Of a stretch of 11,933 bases of DNA, positions 1 to 7,600 are shown piece after piece. The stretch spans positions 1 to 11,933 of the forward strand of contig JBHWOV010000045.1 of NCBI GenBank assembly GCA_043424535.1. The letters are read 5' to 3'. The stretch's first letter is position 1; the number at the start of each line of letters is the position of its first letter. The notes under the pieces are model-generated. The model was not told the origin of the DNA, did no database searches, and saw only the letters and a list, made by a program, of their open reading frames with translations. The position numbers and the translations under genes were made by a program. This stretch comes from DSM-111022 sp043424535 (GTDB lineage Bacteria; Bacillota; Bacilli; Lactobacillales; Aerococcaceae).

Positions 1-467
1 CAGTTGTTGATATTGAAACTATTTGGGATATTAAATCGATGCGTATATTGCAAAGTGAGAAATATTTCTTATTTATGTTAATTTATCAAGAAGAAGCGTG
101 GAATTATTTAGCTACATTGTCTAGTCCAGTGCTTCTTATCAATGATATTTCTTGTCAAGCTTATGCAACATTACAACATTATTATTATGATGAAGGCCAT
201 CATATACCGCTTACTGGAATTATTCAGTTTATTCAAGATGATCAATTGAGACATTTTATTGAACAATTATTTTGGGAATATGAGTTATTCGAATTTGATG
301 AACAGGCAATGGAGGACACACTTCAAATCATTCAACGAGAATTTATCCAACTTGAAATTGAACATTTAACAAAAGAATTAAAAGAAGCTCAACGATTACA
401 AGAGTATGGTCGCTTAAATGAAATTATTACTGAAATCAGTCGTTTAAATCACCAGATAAAACAATAG
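1..467 (+). CDS. dnaG: DNA primase DnaG, C-terminal part (5' truncated by window edge)
   Basis: The reading frame is open from base 3 through the left edge, so this is the tail of a longer gene; the ATG at 39 is an internal Met, not the start. About 154 residues are visible. They match in character the C-terminal helicase-binding domain of bacterial primase, which docks on the replicative helicase (DnaB/DnaC) at the fork and stimulates RNA primer synthesis. The zinc-binding and TOPRIM catalytic domains lie outside the window. Visible traits are an all-helical composition, an acidic middle (around FDEQAMEDTL) and a charged C-terminal helix rich in KELKEAQRLQEYGRL, resembling the end of Bacillus DnaG. 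Position immediately upstream of rpoD is the classical Firmicute dnaG-sigA arrangement and is the strongest support. The stop TAG (465-467) runs into the rpoD ribosome-binding site, suggesting coupled translation. Confidence 0.93.
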   Translation, partial: VVDIETIWDIKSMRILQSEKYFLFMLIYQEEAWNYLATLSSPVLLINDISCQAYATLQHYYYDEGHHIPLTGIIQFIQDDQLRHFIEQLFWEYELFEFDEQAMEDTLQIIQREFIQLEIEHLTKELKEAQRLQEYGRLNEIITEISRLNHQIKQ

Positions 468-478
468 GGGGAGATTTT

Positions 479-1606
479 ATGGCAGAAAAAAATAACAAAG
501 CAACAAAAGAATTAACTTTAACGGTTGAGCAAGCTACGAAACAATTTATAAAAGAAAAGAAACCACTTGGTCAAGTGCACTATGATGAGTTATCAGATAA
601 AATTGCTACACCATATAAATTAGACGCAGATGCGATGGATAAATTAATCCAACAAGTTGAAGACCAAGGAATTTCAGTAGTAGGCGATGATGGTGGTCCT
701 ACTAAACAACAAATGGTCAGTGCCGAAAAAAAAGGTACTACAGATACTACTGCTTCGAAAGCAACACAATCAAAAATTAAAGTTAGTGACCCAGTACGGA
801 TGTATCTTAAAGAAATCGGCCGGGTTGATTTACTTACTGCGGACGAAGAAGTTGAATTAGCGAAAAGAATTGAAGCTGGAGACGATCTAGCGAAACAAGA
901 GTTAGCTGAAGCTAACTTACGTTTAGTTGTCTCTATCGCTAAAAGATATGTCGGTAGAGGAATGTCATTTCTTGATTTGATTCAAGAAGGAAATATGGGC
1001 TTAATGAAAGCTGTTGAGAAATTTGACTATACTAAAGGATTTAAATTCTCAACTTATGCTACTTGGTGGATTCGTCAAGCCATTACTCGTGCTATCGCTG
1101 ACCAAGCAAGAACCATTCGTATTCCAGTACATATGGTCGAAACAATCAATAAATTAATTCGCATCCAAAGAAATCTATTACAGGATTTAGGACGTGAACC
1201 AACCCCTGAAGAAATTGGTGCAGAGATGGACTTACCAACAGAAAAAGTCCGTGAAATTATTAAAATTTCACAAGAACCAGTTTCTTTAGAAACTCCGATT
1301 GGTGAAGAAGATGATTCACATCTCGGAGACTTTATTGAAGATGAAGGAGCACTAAGTCCTGAAGCTTTCACTTCTAGTTCATTACTACGTGAACAATTAG
1401 AAGATGTTCTCGAAACGTTAACAGATCGCGAAGAAAATGTCTTAAGACTTCGTTTTGGTTTAGATGACGGCAATATTCGCACTTTGGAACAAGTAGGTAA
1501 AGTATTTGGTGTGACGCGTGAGCGTATTAGACAAATTGAAGCGAAAGCGTTAAGAAAATTACGCCATCCTTCCCGCTCAAAACAATTAAAAGATTTTCTT
1601 GAATAA
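479..1606 (+). CDS. rpoD: RNA polymerase housekeeping sigma factor RpoD (sigma-A)
   Basis: This encodes the primary sigma factor that directs RNA polymerase to -35/-10 promoters. The protein has 375 residues, close to Bacillus SigA (about 371). A short region 1.1 spans roughly 10-80, then a low-complexity Thr/Lys linker (about 81-100). Region 1.2 follows (VSDPVRMYLKEIGRVDLLT, 102-120). Region 2 covers about 147-220, with the core-binding RLVVSIAKRYVGRG stretch and the -10 reading and melting helix TYATWWIRQAITRAI (192-206). Region 3 covers about 221-300. Region 4 has the -35 helix-turn-helix TLEQVGKVFGVTRERIRQIE (335-354). The start is fixed by AGGGGGAG (466-473), six bases upstream of the ATG, partly inside the dnaG stop codon. 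The gene is co-transcribed with dnaG and closed by a strong hairpin. Nothing essential is missing. Confidence 0.99.
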   Translation: MAEKNNKATKELTLTVEQATKQFIKEKKPLGQVHYDELSDKIATPYKLDADAMDKLIQQVEDQGISVVGDDGGPTKQQMVSAEKKGTTDTTASKATQSKIKVSDPVRMYLKEIGRVDLLTADEEVELAKRIEAGDDLAKQELAEANLRLVVSIAKRYVGRGMSFLDLIQEGNMGLMKAVEKFDYTKGFKFSTYATWWIRQAITRAIADQARTIRIPVHMVETINKLIRIQRNLLQDLGREPTPEEIGAEMDLPTEKVREIIKISQEPVSLETPIGEEDDSHLGDFIEDEGALSPEAFTSSSLLREQLEDVLETLTDREENVLRLRFGLDDGNIRTLEQVGKVFGVTRERIRQIEAKALRKLRHPSRSKQLKDFLE

Positions 1607-1613
1607 TTTTTAT

Positions 1614-1650
1614 AGAGGCTTTGATAATTAATATCAGAGCCTCTTTTGTT
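1614..1650 (+). terminator. Rho-independent terminator after rpoD
   Basis: The left arm (1614-1626, AGAGGCTTTGATA) pairs with the right arm (1632-1644, TATCAGAGCCTCT) over 13 consecutive base pairs with a single G-T wobble and a 5-base loop (ATTAA). The right arm runs into TTT-G-TT-A-TT, a short, interrupted T tract. It starts eight bases after the rpoD stop codon. It has the form of an intrinsic terminator for the dnaG-rpoD unit. It does not look bidirectional, because the other strand lacks a T tract. Confidence 0.9.
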
Positions 1651-1668
1651 ATTCATAAAAGCTGAATA

Positions 1669-1712
1669 AATGCATGCGAAAATAACAGTGTTCGTTTTAT
1701 TTCGCATGCATT
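1669..1712. repeat. Long imperfect inverted repeat between rpoD and trmK
   Basis: Positions 1669-1680 (AATGCATGCGAA) are the exact reverse complement of 1701-1712 (TTCGCATGCATT). Pairing continues inward through 1681/1700 and, after one bulged A at 1682, for three more pairs, giving about 16 pairs around an 11-base loop. No T tract follows, so it is not a typical terminator. It ends only 6 bases before the candidate -35 of the trmK promoter. It could be an operator, a second processing or termination hairpin, or a passive repeat; the sequence does not decide. Confidence 0.75.
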
Positions 1713-1718
1713 CGCAAT

Positions 1719-1747
1719 TAGTCATTCAATTGATAATATGCTACAAT
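1719..1747 (+). promoter_or_regulatory. Candidate sigma-A promoter (extended -10) for trmK-nif3-pepT
   Basis: The -10 hexamer TACAAT (1742-1747, 5 of 6 to consensus) is preceded by TG at 1739-1740, giving the TGnTACAAT extended -10 form. At the ideal 17-base spacing lies TAGTCA (1719-1724, 4 of 6 to TTGACA). A start near 1754 would leave a leader of about 28 bases before trmK. It sits directly downstream of the rpoD terminator, where a new promoter is expected. Confidence 0.7.
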
Positions 1748-1767
1748 TTATAAGGAAATCAGAATTT

Positions 1768-1773
1768 GAGGAG
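1768..1773 (+). promoter_or_regulatory. Ribosome-binding site that fixes the trmK start
   Basis: GAGGAG lies 2 bases before an ATG at 1776 and 8 bases before an ATG at 1782. Only the second spacing is workable, so translation should begin at 1782. Confidence 0.8.
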
Positions 1774-1781
1774 CTATGACA

Positions 1782-2492
1782 ATGAACGCACAACAACTAT
1801 CTGCACGGCTATTAGCTGTCAGTGATTTTATTATAAAGTATGGCCCTAAACCGATTCGCTTGGCTGATATTGGTACGGATCATGCGTATTTACCGAGTTA
1901 TTTAATGCAACAAGATTTCATTGAATATGCCATTGCAGGTGATGTTGTCGAAGGCCCTCTGCAATCAGCTAAAAATGAAGTGTCATCTCACGGTTTAGAA
2001 GATAAAATTTCTGTTCGCCTCGGTGATGGATTAGAAGTCATTCATGCTGATGACAACATTAATACAGTATCTATTTGTGGCATGGGTGGATCATTAATCA
2101 AACAGATTCTCCAAGAAGGTACCGACGTATTAACCACTCCTCATGTTCTCGTCTTACAGCCAAATATTGGAGAAGCAAATTTAAGGCGCTGGCTTGTGGA
2201 GCATAAATATCAAATATTGGATGAGACAATCATTATCGAAGGCCGTCATGATTATGAGATAATGGTTGCAAAAAGTCAAGCTGAATCTTATTCCTTATCA
2301 GAAAAAGAAGAATTGTTTGGACCGATTAATATTCAGCAACCAACCAAAGATTTCTTCACTAAATGGCGTAGAGAATTAGCACATCGACGCAAAATATTTG
2401 AACAAATGCAACAAGCTAAACAGGTAGATTCTTCAAAATTAGAGCAGCTTAAAAATGAAATTGAAATGATTCAGGAGGTTATTTATCAATGA
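1782..2492 (+). CDS. trmK: tRNA (adenine(22)-N1)-methyltransferase TrmK
   Basis: This is a SAM-dependent enzyme that methylates N1 of A22 in the D-loop region of bacterial tRNAs (the YqfN/TrmK family) and acts in the cytoplasm. With the 1782 start it has 236 residues, the usual family length, and begins MNAQQLSARLL like its relatives. The Rossmann SAM-binding motif is DIGTDHAYLP (29-38), with the acidic GD at 53-54 and the family-specific GDGLEV (81-86), CGMGG (99-103) and LQPN (125-128) motifs. The C-terminal 50 residues are Lys/Glu/Gln-rich helices typical of the TrmK coiled-coil extension. The gene order rpoD-trmK-nif3 matches the Bacillus sigA-yqfN-yqfO neighbourhood. It is the first gene of its operon and overlaps the next gene by ATGA. 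The alternative ATG at 1776 would add two residues but is too close to the ribosome-binding site. Confidence 0.95.
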   Translation: MNAQQLSARLLAVSDFIIKYGPKPIRLADIGTDHAYLPSYLMQQDFIEYAIAGDVVEGPLQSAKNEVSSHGLEDKISVRLGDGLEVIHADDNINTVSICGMGGSLIKQILQEGTDVLTTPHVLVLQPNIGEANLRRWLVEHKYQILDETIIIEGRHDYEIMVAKSQAESYSLSEKEELFGPINIQQPTKDFFTKWRRELAHRRKIFEQMQQAKQVDSSKLEQLKNEIEMIQEVIYQ

Positions 2493-3292
2493 CAGAGATT
2501 ATTTTTCAAGATTTAATCGATTATTTGGATGAAACATTTCCAAAGGAATTGGCTGAAGACTGGGACAAAGTTGGTTTACACTTTGGCATGCGCCAACGAC
2601 CGATAAAGAAAATCATGACCGCATTAGATGCTAGACCCGCTACAATTGACGAAGCGATCCAAGCTGGTGTGGATACACTGATTGTTCATCATCCACCTTT
2701 ATTTAGCGCGATTAAGCAATTTGATATGGAAGAACCGATTACTAAAATGTATGCTGATATCATTAAACATGACATCAATATTTATGCCATGCATACAAAT
2801 GTGGACCGTGAAACAGGTGGGATGAATGATTGGTTGGCTGAGCAATTAGAATTGGAAGCAGTACATCCTGTGGGAGTTGAAGAAGGAGTTCCCACTTCGA
2901 TTGCCCGAGTCGGTCAATTGCCTTCTCCATTGACACAGGAACAATTGATCAATCATCTAAAGGAAACATTGAATTTAGAACATCTCACATGGATTGAAAA
3001 AGATAAAAAATCTGCTTATCAAAAAATAATGGTTGTCGGTGGAGCGGGATCTAGTTTAATCGATGAAGTTAGAGAAGTTCAACCCGATTGCTATATTACT
3101 GGTGATTTGACATTTCATGATGCCCAAGATTTTTATGAATATGGTCTGACAGTCGTTGATGCGGGACATTATATTGAACATATTTTCAATGAAAAGGTTG
3201 CTGCATTAATTGATGAATGGGCTCAAGCCAATCAATACGATTTACAAGTCGTGGCTTCTCAAGCTTCAACAAATCCATTTAAAATTGTATAG
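2489..3292 (+). CDS. Nif3-like dinuclear metal centre protein (YqfO family, short form)
   Basis: This is a member of the widely conserved Nif3 / DUF34 family, often annotated as GTP cyclohydrolase 1 type 2. Its members bind two metal ions in a toroidal hexamer, but the physiological substrate is unsettled, so I give no gene symbol. Metal-ligand motifs are visible: IVHHPP (His67, His68), HTNVD (His102, Asp106) and GHYIE (His227, Glu230), plus the conserved EDWDKVGL near the N terminus and TGDLTFHD (204-211). It has 267 residues, whereas Bacillus YqfO is about 373. It therefore lacks the PII/CutA-like domain inserted between the two halves in the long form. AGGAGGT (2473-2479) lies nine bases before the ATG, and the ATGA overlap with trmK implies translational coupling. 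Pairing with trmK is conserved across Firmicutes and hints at a linked role that the sequence does not reveal. Confidence 0.93.
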   Translation: MTEIIFQDLIDYLDETFPKELAEDWDKVGLHFGMRQRPIKKIMTALDARPATIDEAIQAGVDTLIVHHPPLFSAIKQFDMEEPITKMYADIIKHDINIYAMHTNVDRETGGMNDWLAEQLELEAVHPVGVEEGVPTSIARVGQLPSPLTQEQLINHLKETLNLEHLTWIEKDKKSAYQKIMVVGGAGSSLIDEVREVQPDCYITGDLTFHDAQDFYEYGLTVVDAGHYIEHIFNEKVAALIDEWAQANQYDLQVVASQASTNPFKIV

Positions 3293-3305
3293 AAAGAGGA
3301 AAGAT

Positions 3306-4544
3306 ATGTTAAATAAAGAATTAGAAGAACGTTTTATTCGTTATGCCAAAATTAACACACGTTCAGATGAGAATAGTTCAACCATCCCTTCAACAAAAAT
3401 TCAATTCGATTTATTGAATTTATTGGTTGAAGAATTAACAGAAATTGGCATGGAAGACGTTCAATTAGATCCAGACAATGCTTTTGTAACGGCTACTTTG
3501 CCTGCTAATACAACAAAAGAAGTTCCGAGCATTGGTTTTATTGCGCATGTGGATACGGCAGATTTCGAATCTGAAAATGTTCAACCACAAATTATTGATG
3601 CTTATGATGGTGGAACGATTGTATTAAATGAGTCATTGGGCATTGAAATGGATCCAGAAACTTTTTCTAATTTAAAAAAATATCACGGACAACGTTTAAT
3701 TACGACAGATGGTACCACATTACTTGGTGCAGATGATAAGTCCGGGATAGCTGAAATTGTCATGGCGATGAAATACTTATTGGAACATCCAGAAATTGAA
3801 CATGGGCGCGTACGCGTTGCTTTTGGACCGGATGAAGAAATCGGTAGAGGAGCAGACCATTTTAAAGCGGATGAATTTGACGTTGATTTTGCTTATACAT
3901 TAGATGGTGGTCCCGTCGGCGAATTGGAATATGAAAGTTTTAATGCGGCAGCTGCGAAGCTTGTAGTGACTGGTAAAAATGTCCATCCTGGTACAGCAAA
4001 GGGTAAAATGATTAATGCGACCGATGTCCTCAGACGTTTCATGAACTTACTACCAGAAAATGAAAAACCAGAAACAACTGAAAATCGTGAAGGATTCTAT
4101 CATGTTACCTCTATGAACGGGACAGAAGAAACAGGAGAATTATCACTTATTATTCGTGATTTCGATTCCGATAAATTTGAAGAGCGAAAACAATTTATTC
4201 AAAATTGTGTGGATGAAATCAATGCACAATATCCTTATGCTGTGATTGATGTCGATATTTATGACCAGTATTATAATATGAAACAAGTGATTGAAAAAGA
4301 CATGCGGGCGGTTGATTTAGCTAAGAAAGCGATGGAAGAATTAGATATCGAACCACTAATTTATCCTATTCGTGGTGGTACGGATGGCTCTAAAATCAGT
4401 TTTATGGGTATCCCGACACCAAATATCTTTGCCGGAGGAGAAAATATGCATGGCAGATATGAATTTGTCGCTGTTGAATCAATGGTTAAAGCAGTAGAAA
4501 CAATCATCAAAATTGTTTCACTCAATGTAAAAGAATCTGATTAA
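3306..4544 (+). CDS. pepT: Peptidase T (tripeptide aminopeptidase)
   Basis: This is a cytoplasmic di-zinc M20B metallopeptidase that removes the N-terminal residue from tripeptides, feeding amino acids from imported peptides into metabolism. It has 412 residues, the normal PepT length. Metal and catalytic residues are all visible: His81 and Asp83 in AHVDTADF, the bridging Asp in GADDKSG (143-144), Glu177/Glu178 in GPDEEIGRG, Asp200 in TLDGG and His382 in ENMHGRYEF. His227 (NVHPGTAKG) belongs to the dimerisation (lid) domain. The frame is open further upstream to an ATG at 3210, but that lies deep inside the nif3 gene and would add 32 unrelated residues. The ATG at 3306 has AGAGGAAAG just upstream and gives the family N terminus MLNKELEERFIRYAKI. 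It lies 13 bases after nif3, as last gene of that operon. The link to its neighbours looks transcriptional rather than functional. Confidence 0.97.
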   Translation: MLNKELEERFIRYAKINTRSDENSSTIPSTKIQFDLLNLLVEELTEIGMEDVQLDPDNAFVTATLPANTTKEVPSIGFIAHVDTADFESENVQPQIIDAYDGGTIVLNESLGIEMDPETFSNLKKYHGQRLITTDGTTLLGADDKSGIAEIVMAMKYLLEHPEIEHGRVRVAFGPDEEIGRGADHFKADEFDVDFAYTLDGGPVGELEYESFNAAAAKLVVTGKNVHPGTAKGKMINATDVLRRFMNLLPENEKPETTENREGFYHVTSMNGTEETGELSLIIRDFDSDKFEERKQFIQNCVDEINAQYPYAVIDVDIYDQYYNMKQVIEKDMRAVDLAKKAMEELDIEPLIYPIRGGTDGSKISFMGIPTPNIFAGGENMHGRYEFVAVESMVKAVETIIKIVSLNVKESD

Positions 4545-4562
4545 TTCTTATACTAAATAAAA

Positions 4563-4601
4563 TGATATCCCCCTTAACTTAGTGTTCAAGGGGGTTAATC
4601 A
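4563..4601 (+). terminator. Hairpin terminator after pepT
   Basis: CCCCCTT (4569-4575) pairs with AAGGGGG (4588-4594). The stem extends inward by three more pairs past a bulged C (4587) to a 5-base loop, and an outer TGAT/ATCA pairing flanks it. It begins 18 bases after the pepT stop. The downstream strand (TTAATCATATTCTTTA) is T-rich but not a clean T run, so termination may be incomplete and allow read-through into addB. Confidence 0.75.
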
Positions 4602-4616
4602 TATTCTTTAGCGTTC

Positions 4617-4637
4617 TTTACATATAAATTATGTAAA
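4617..4637. promoter_or_regulatory. Operator-like palindrome upstream of addB
   Basis: The 8-bp arms TTTACATA (4617-4624) and TATGTAAA (4630-4637) are perfect inverted copies separated by 5 bases (TAAAT). The 21-base span is typical of a dimeric regulator site. It overlaps a possible -10 hexamer, TAAAAT (4634-4639), for which I see no good -35. I do not match it confidently to any known regulator consensus. It is the only ordered element between the pepT hairpin and addB, so it may be part of the addBA promoter region. Confidence 0.5.
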
Positions 4638-4682
4638 ATAAAGCCTGTTATCAAGTACAGTTCTATATTTATTAAATAAAGT

Positions 4683-4691
4683 AAAGGGGTG
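4683..4691 (+). promoter_or_regulatory. Ribosome-binding site supporting the TTG start of addB
   Basis: AAAGGGGTG lies five bases before TTG at 4697. It is a good match to the anti-Shine-Dalgarno end of 16S rRNA, and no in-frame ATG or GTG with comparable spacing exists here, so the TTG is the likely start. Confidence 0.75.
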
Positions 4692-4696
4692 ACTTT

Positions 4697-7600
4697 TTGA
4701 GTTTACAATTTATTCTAGGCGATCTGTCAGTTGACAAAAAATCGCCACTAATTCAACATATTTTATCGATTTATGAGCGTAATCCTGAAGCAATTATTTA
4801 TTATATTGTTCCAGAACATCTTAAATTTGATATGGAAGCCTTTCTTTTGGAGATGATTCAAAAAGAAAGACAGAGCGATCGTTCAGCGATGATTAATATA
4901 CAAGTTGCCAGTTTTTCAAGACTTGTTTGGTTTTTAATGCCAAAGAAATCTAAACATAGTATTCAAATAACAGATACAGGTTTAATTATGTTAGTACAAC
5001 AAATCCTTCACGAATGTGAAGATGAATTGGTTGTTTTTCGAGGTCAGATAAAATATCAAGGATTTGCGAAGCAATTAACAGAATTATTCAATGAATTATA
5101 TGAAGGACATGTTGCAACAGAAGACTTGTCAACATTGTTAAAAGATAATGATCTGTCTACATTATCTGGTTTGAATCAAGCTGATCATTTACAAAATCAA
5201 CGTATTAAAGAATTGATGATGTTATATGATCGTTTTATTCAATCCGTCCATCATTTAAATATTGCAGATTATCAGATTTATGAAGATTTACATCAATATT
5301 TAAACGAGATAGGGCATTTACCAAATCATTATTTTATTATTGATCATTATTATTATTTTGATGCACATCAAATGAATACCGTTATTGATTTAGCCCTGAC
5401 ATCTGAAAATGTCTGGATAACATTACCGATTCAATCAAAATATTTAAATTCAACAAATTATCAACCGATGTTTGAAACATTTAAACAAACTTATCAGCAA
5501 GTGAACGCATTATGTCGGCAGTTTAATATTCCATTGTTACCTGACATTGATTTAGATAAGCCTTTGTTTGATTATGACAATGAAATTCTTGCAATAGCCG
5601 AACAATTTAAAGAAGTCCACTTATTAAAAGAGACAATCACGCAAGAACCAATTAATTTTGAGCTAAAGAGTCTCGAATTGAAGCAATATGACAATATTCA
5701 GTCAGAAGTAAAACATATTAGCAATCAAATTCATCAATTGGTAGCCATTGAAGGCTATCGCTATCAAGATATAGTCGTTGTAGCGCGTGATTTATCGTTA
5801 TATCAAACGGTTATCCCAGCTTATTTTAAAATGAATCAAATTCCTTATTTTTATGATCATGCTACCGCAATGGCTGAACATCCTTTTGTCCAATTGATAG
5901 AAACGATATGCAATCTCAATACTTATCATGCACAAATCACTGATATCATCTCCTTTTTGAAGTCACCTTTAATAAATGTACCACTTCAAGAAACAGGTCT
6001 ACAGTACGATGATGATGAAATGTTTGACGAATCCATGCATCGTTTATCAATTTTGGAAAATATATTATTAAAGAATGGCTATTATTCATATCGTTTTAGT
6101 AATCCTAATTTCGAGTGGTATACTTCCGAAGAGGATGTACTTTATATTGATAGTTTAGGTAGGGCCACTTCGATTACTGAATATCAAATGGCTTTATATT
6201 ACCGAGAATTTATCTTAAAAAATGTCTTCGAAGCTTTCAAAGATTTTGAAACGACTTTGTTAGGTAGTGACGCTGCAAGTTGGTTATATCAACTGATTGT
6301 CGATTTAAAGGTTCGGGATGCGATGATTGCTTTGAGAGATGAAGCGATCGAAATTGGTGATGTCGAACAATCTAGACAACATGAACAAGTTTGGGATGTT
6401 TTTGTTGATTTACTAGATGAATTTCATTTGCTTTTTTCAGAATTAGAAATAGTATTTTCAGATTTTGAAAAATTAATTTTAATCGGTCTTACAGAAGCGA
6501 CATACCATATTATTCCACCGACATTAGATCAAGTCGTTGTGACAAATATGGAGTCACCGCAGACGCATCCAGCACGGATTTGTTTTGTATTAGGAATGGA
6601 TAATCAAACAATTCCTAAAGTCAAAGAACAAACTTCTCTATTATCGAATGACGAACGGTCTCAAATTAGGGAAGAATTATTACCGCATCAAATATTAAGT
6701 GATACATCTCAATTAAATATGAGTCAAGAATTATTTTTAATGTATCGTATACTCTTAAAAGCAACTGAAAAACTTTACCTCTCATATAGTGTGGGAAATC
6801 TTGAGACTGTAAATGAAATATCACCTTATTTAAATCAATTAACGCAAATAACGCCGCTCTCTGTTTCTGTGGTGTCAGATCAGAATTTGGGTGAGCGCAA
6901 ATTGATACAGTCTGATTTTGGTCGATACAATATGCTGCGCGAATTGGTGATGCGTCTCTATCAATATGAAAACAAATATTTTGAACAACCTACTCAAATA
7001 TTATTACAATTAGCACATTTACTAGATACACATCAATTAAATAATCAGCGGACATTTCAGGAAATATTAATGGCGATTCAAAGCACAGCCATTTTGCCTA
7101 CAAAAATAGATAGTGAAATTGCTCAAGCATTATTTGGTAAAAATTTGAATCTTTCGGTTTCCAATTTGGAACAATATTATCAGGATCCATACAGTCACTT
7201 TTTGGTTTATGGTTTAAAATTAAGAGAACGCGATCTATTTGAAATGAATAGTCAATTATCAGGAGATTATTTCCATGATTTTATGGATCAATTCATTCAA
7301 GTATTACTCCAACAATATACACGCTTGTCTGATTTAAGTAATCAAGAAATTATTCGACTGTCAAAACAAGTGAATGACCGATTGATTAATGATTATAAGT
7401 ATCGTATTCTTGAAAGTCATCCTCGATTTTCAGCCATTCATTCACAAATGAATCAAGAATTATTGCGACTCATTGAGATTTTAAAAATCCATGATCAAAA
7501 TTTACAATCAAAAACTTTAGCTACTGAAGCGTTATTTGGAATGAATCCTAAATATCCGTTAAAAGGCTATGCTATCCCATTAAGCAAGGGCGGAAGATTA

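Noticed and set aside
1677..1694. Possible LexA/DinR box (reverse strand CGAACACTGTTA) in the loop of the inverted repeat
   Set aside because: The half-sites are three bases apart rather than four and the second half is imperfect, so it does not fit the Gram-positive SOS box.
1075..1725. Reverse-strand open frame of 216 codons
   Set aside because: It lies antisense to the rpoD C-terminal half and across its terminator. The product is Ser/Arg-rich with no recognisable domain, as expected of a shadow of the conserved coding strand.
1776..1781. ATG at 1776 as the trmK start
   Set aside because: Only two bases separate it from GAGGAG; the ATG at 1782 has normal spacing and gives the family N terminus.
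3210..3305. Upstream ATG that would extend pepT by 32 residues
   Set aside because: This stretch is coding for the Nif3-like protein in another frame. The extension is not part of the PepT family, and the ATG at 3306 has a proper ribosome-binding site.
4617..4645. TTTACA at 4617-4622 as a -35 for addB
   Set aside because: The nearest -10-like hexamer (TAAAAT at 4634) is only 11 bases away, and nothing -10-like lies at 16-18 bases.
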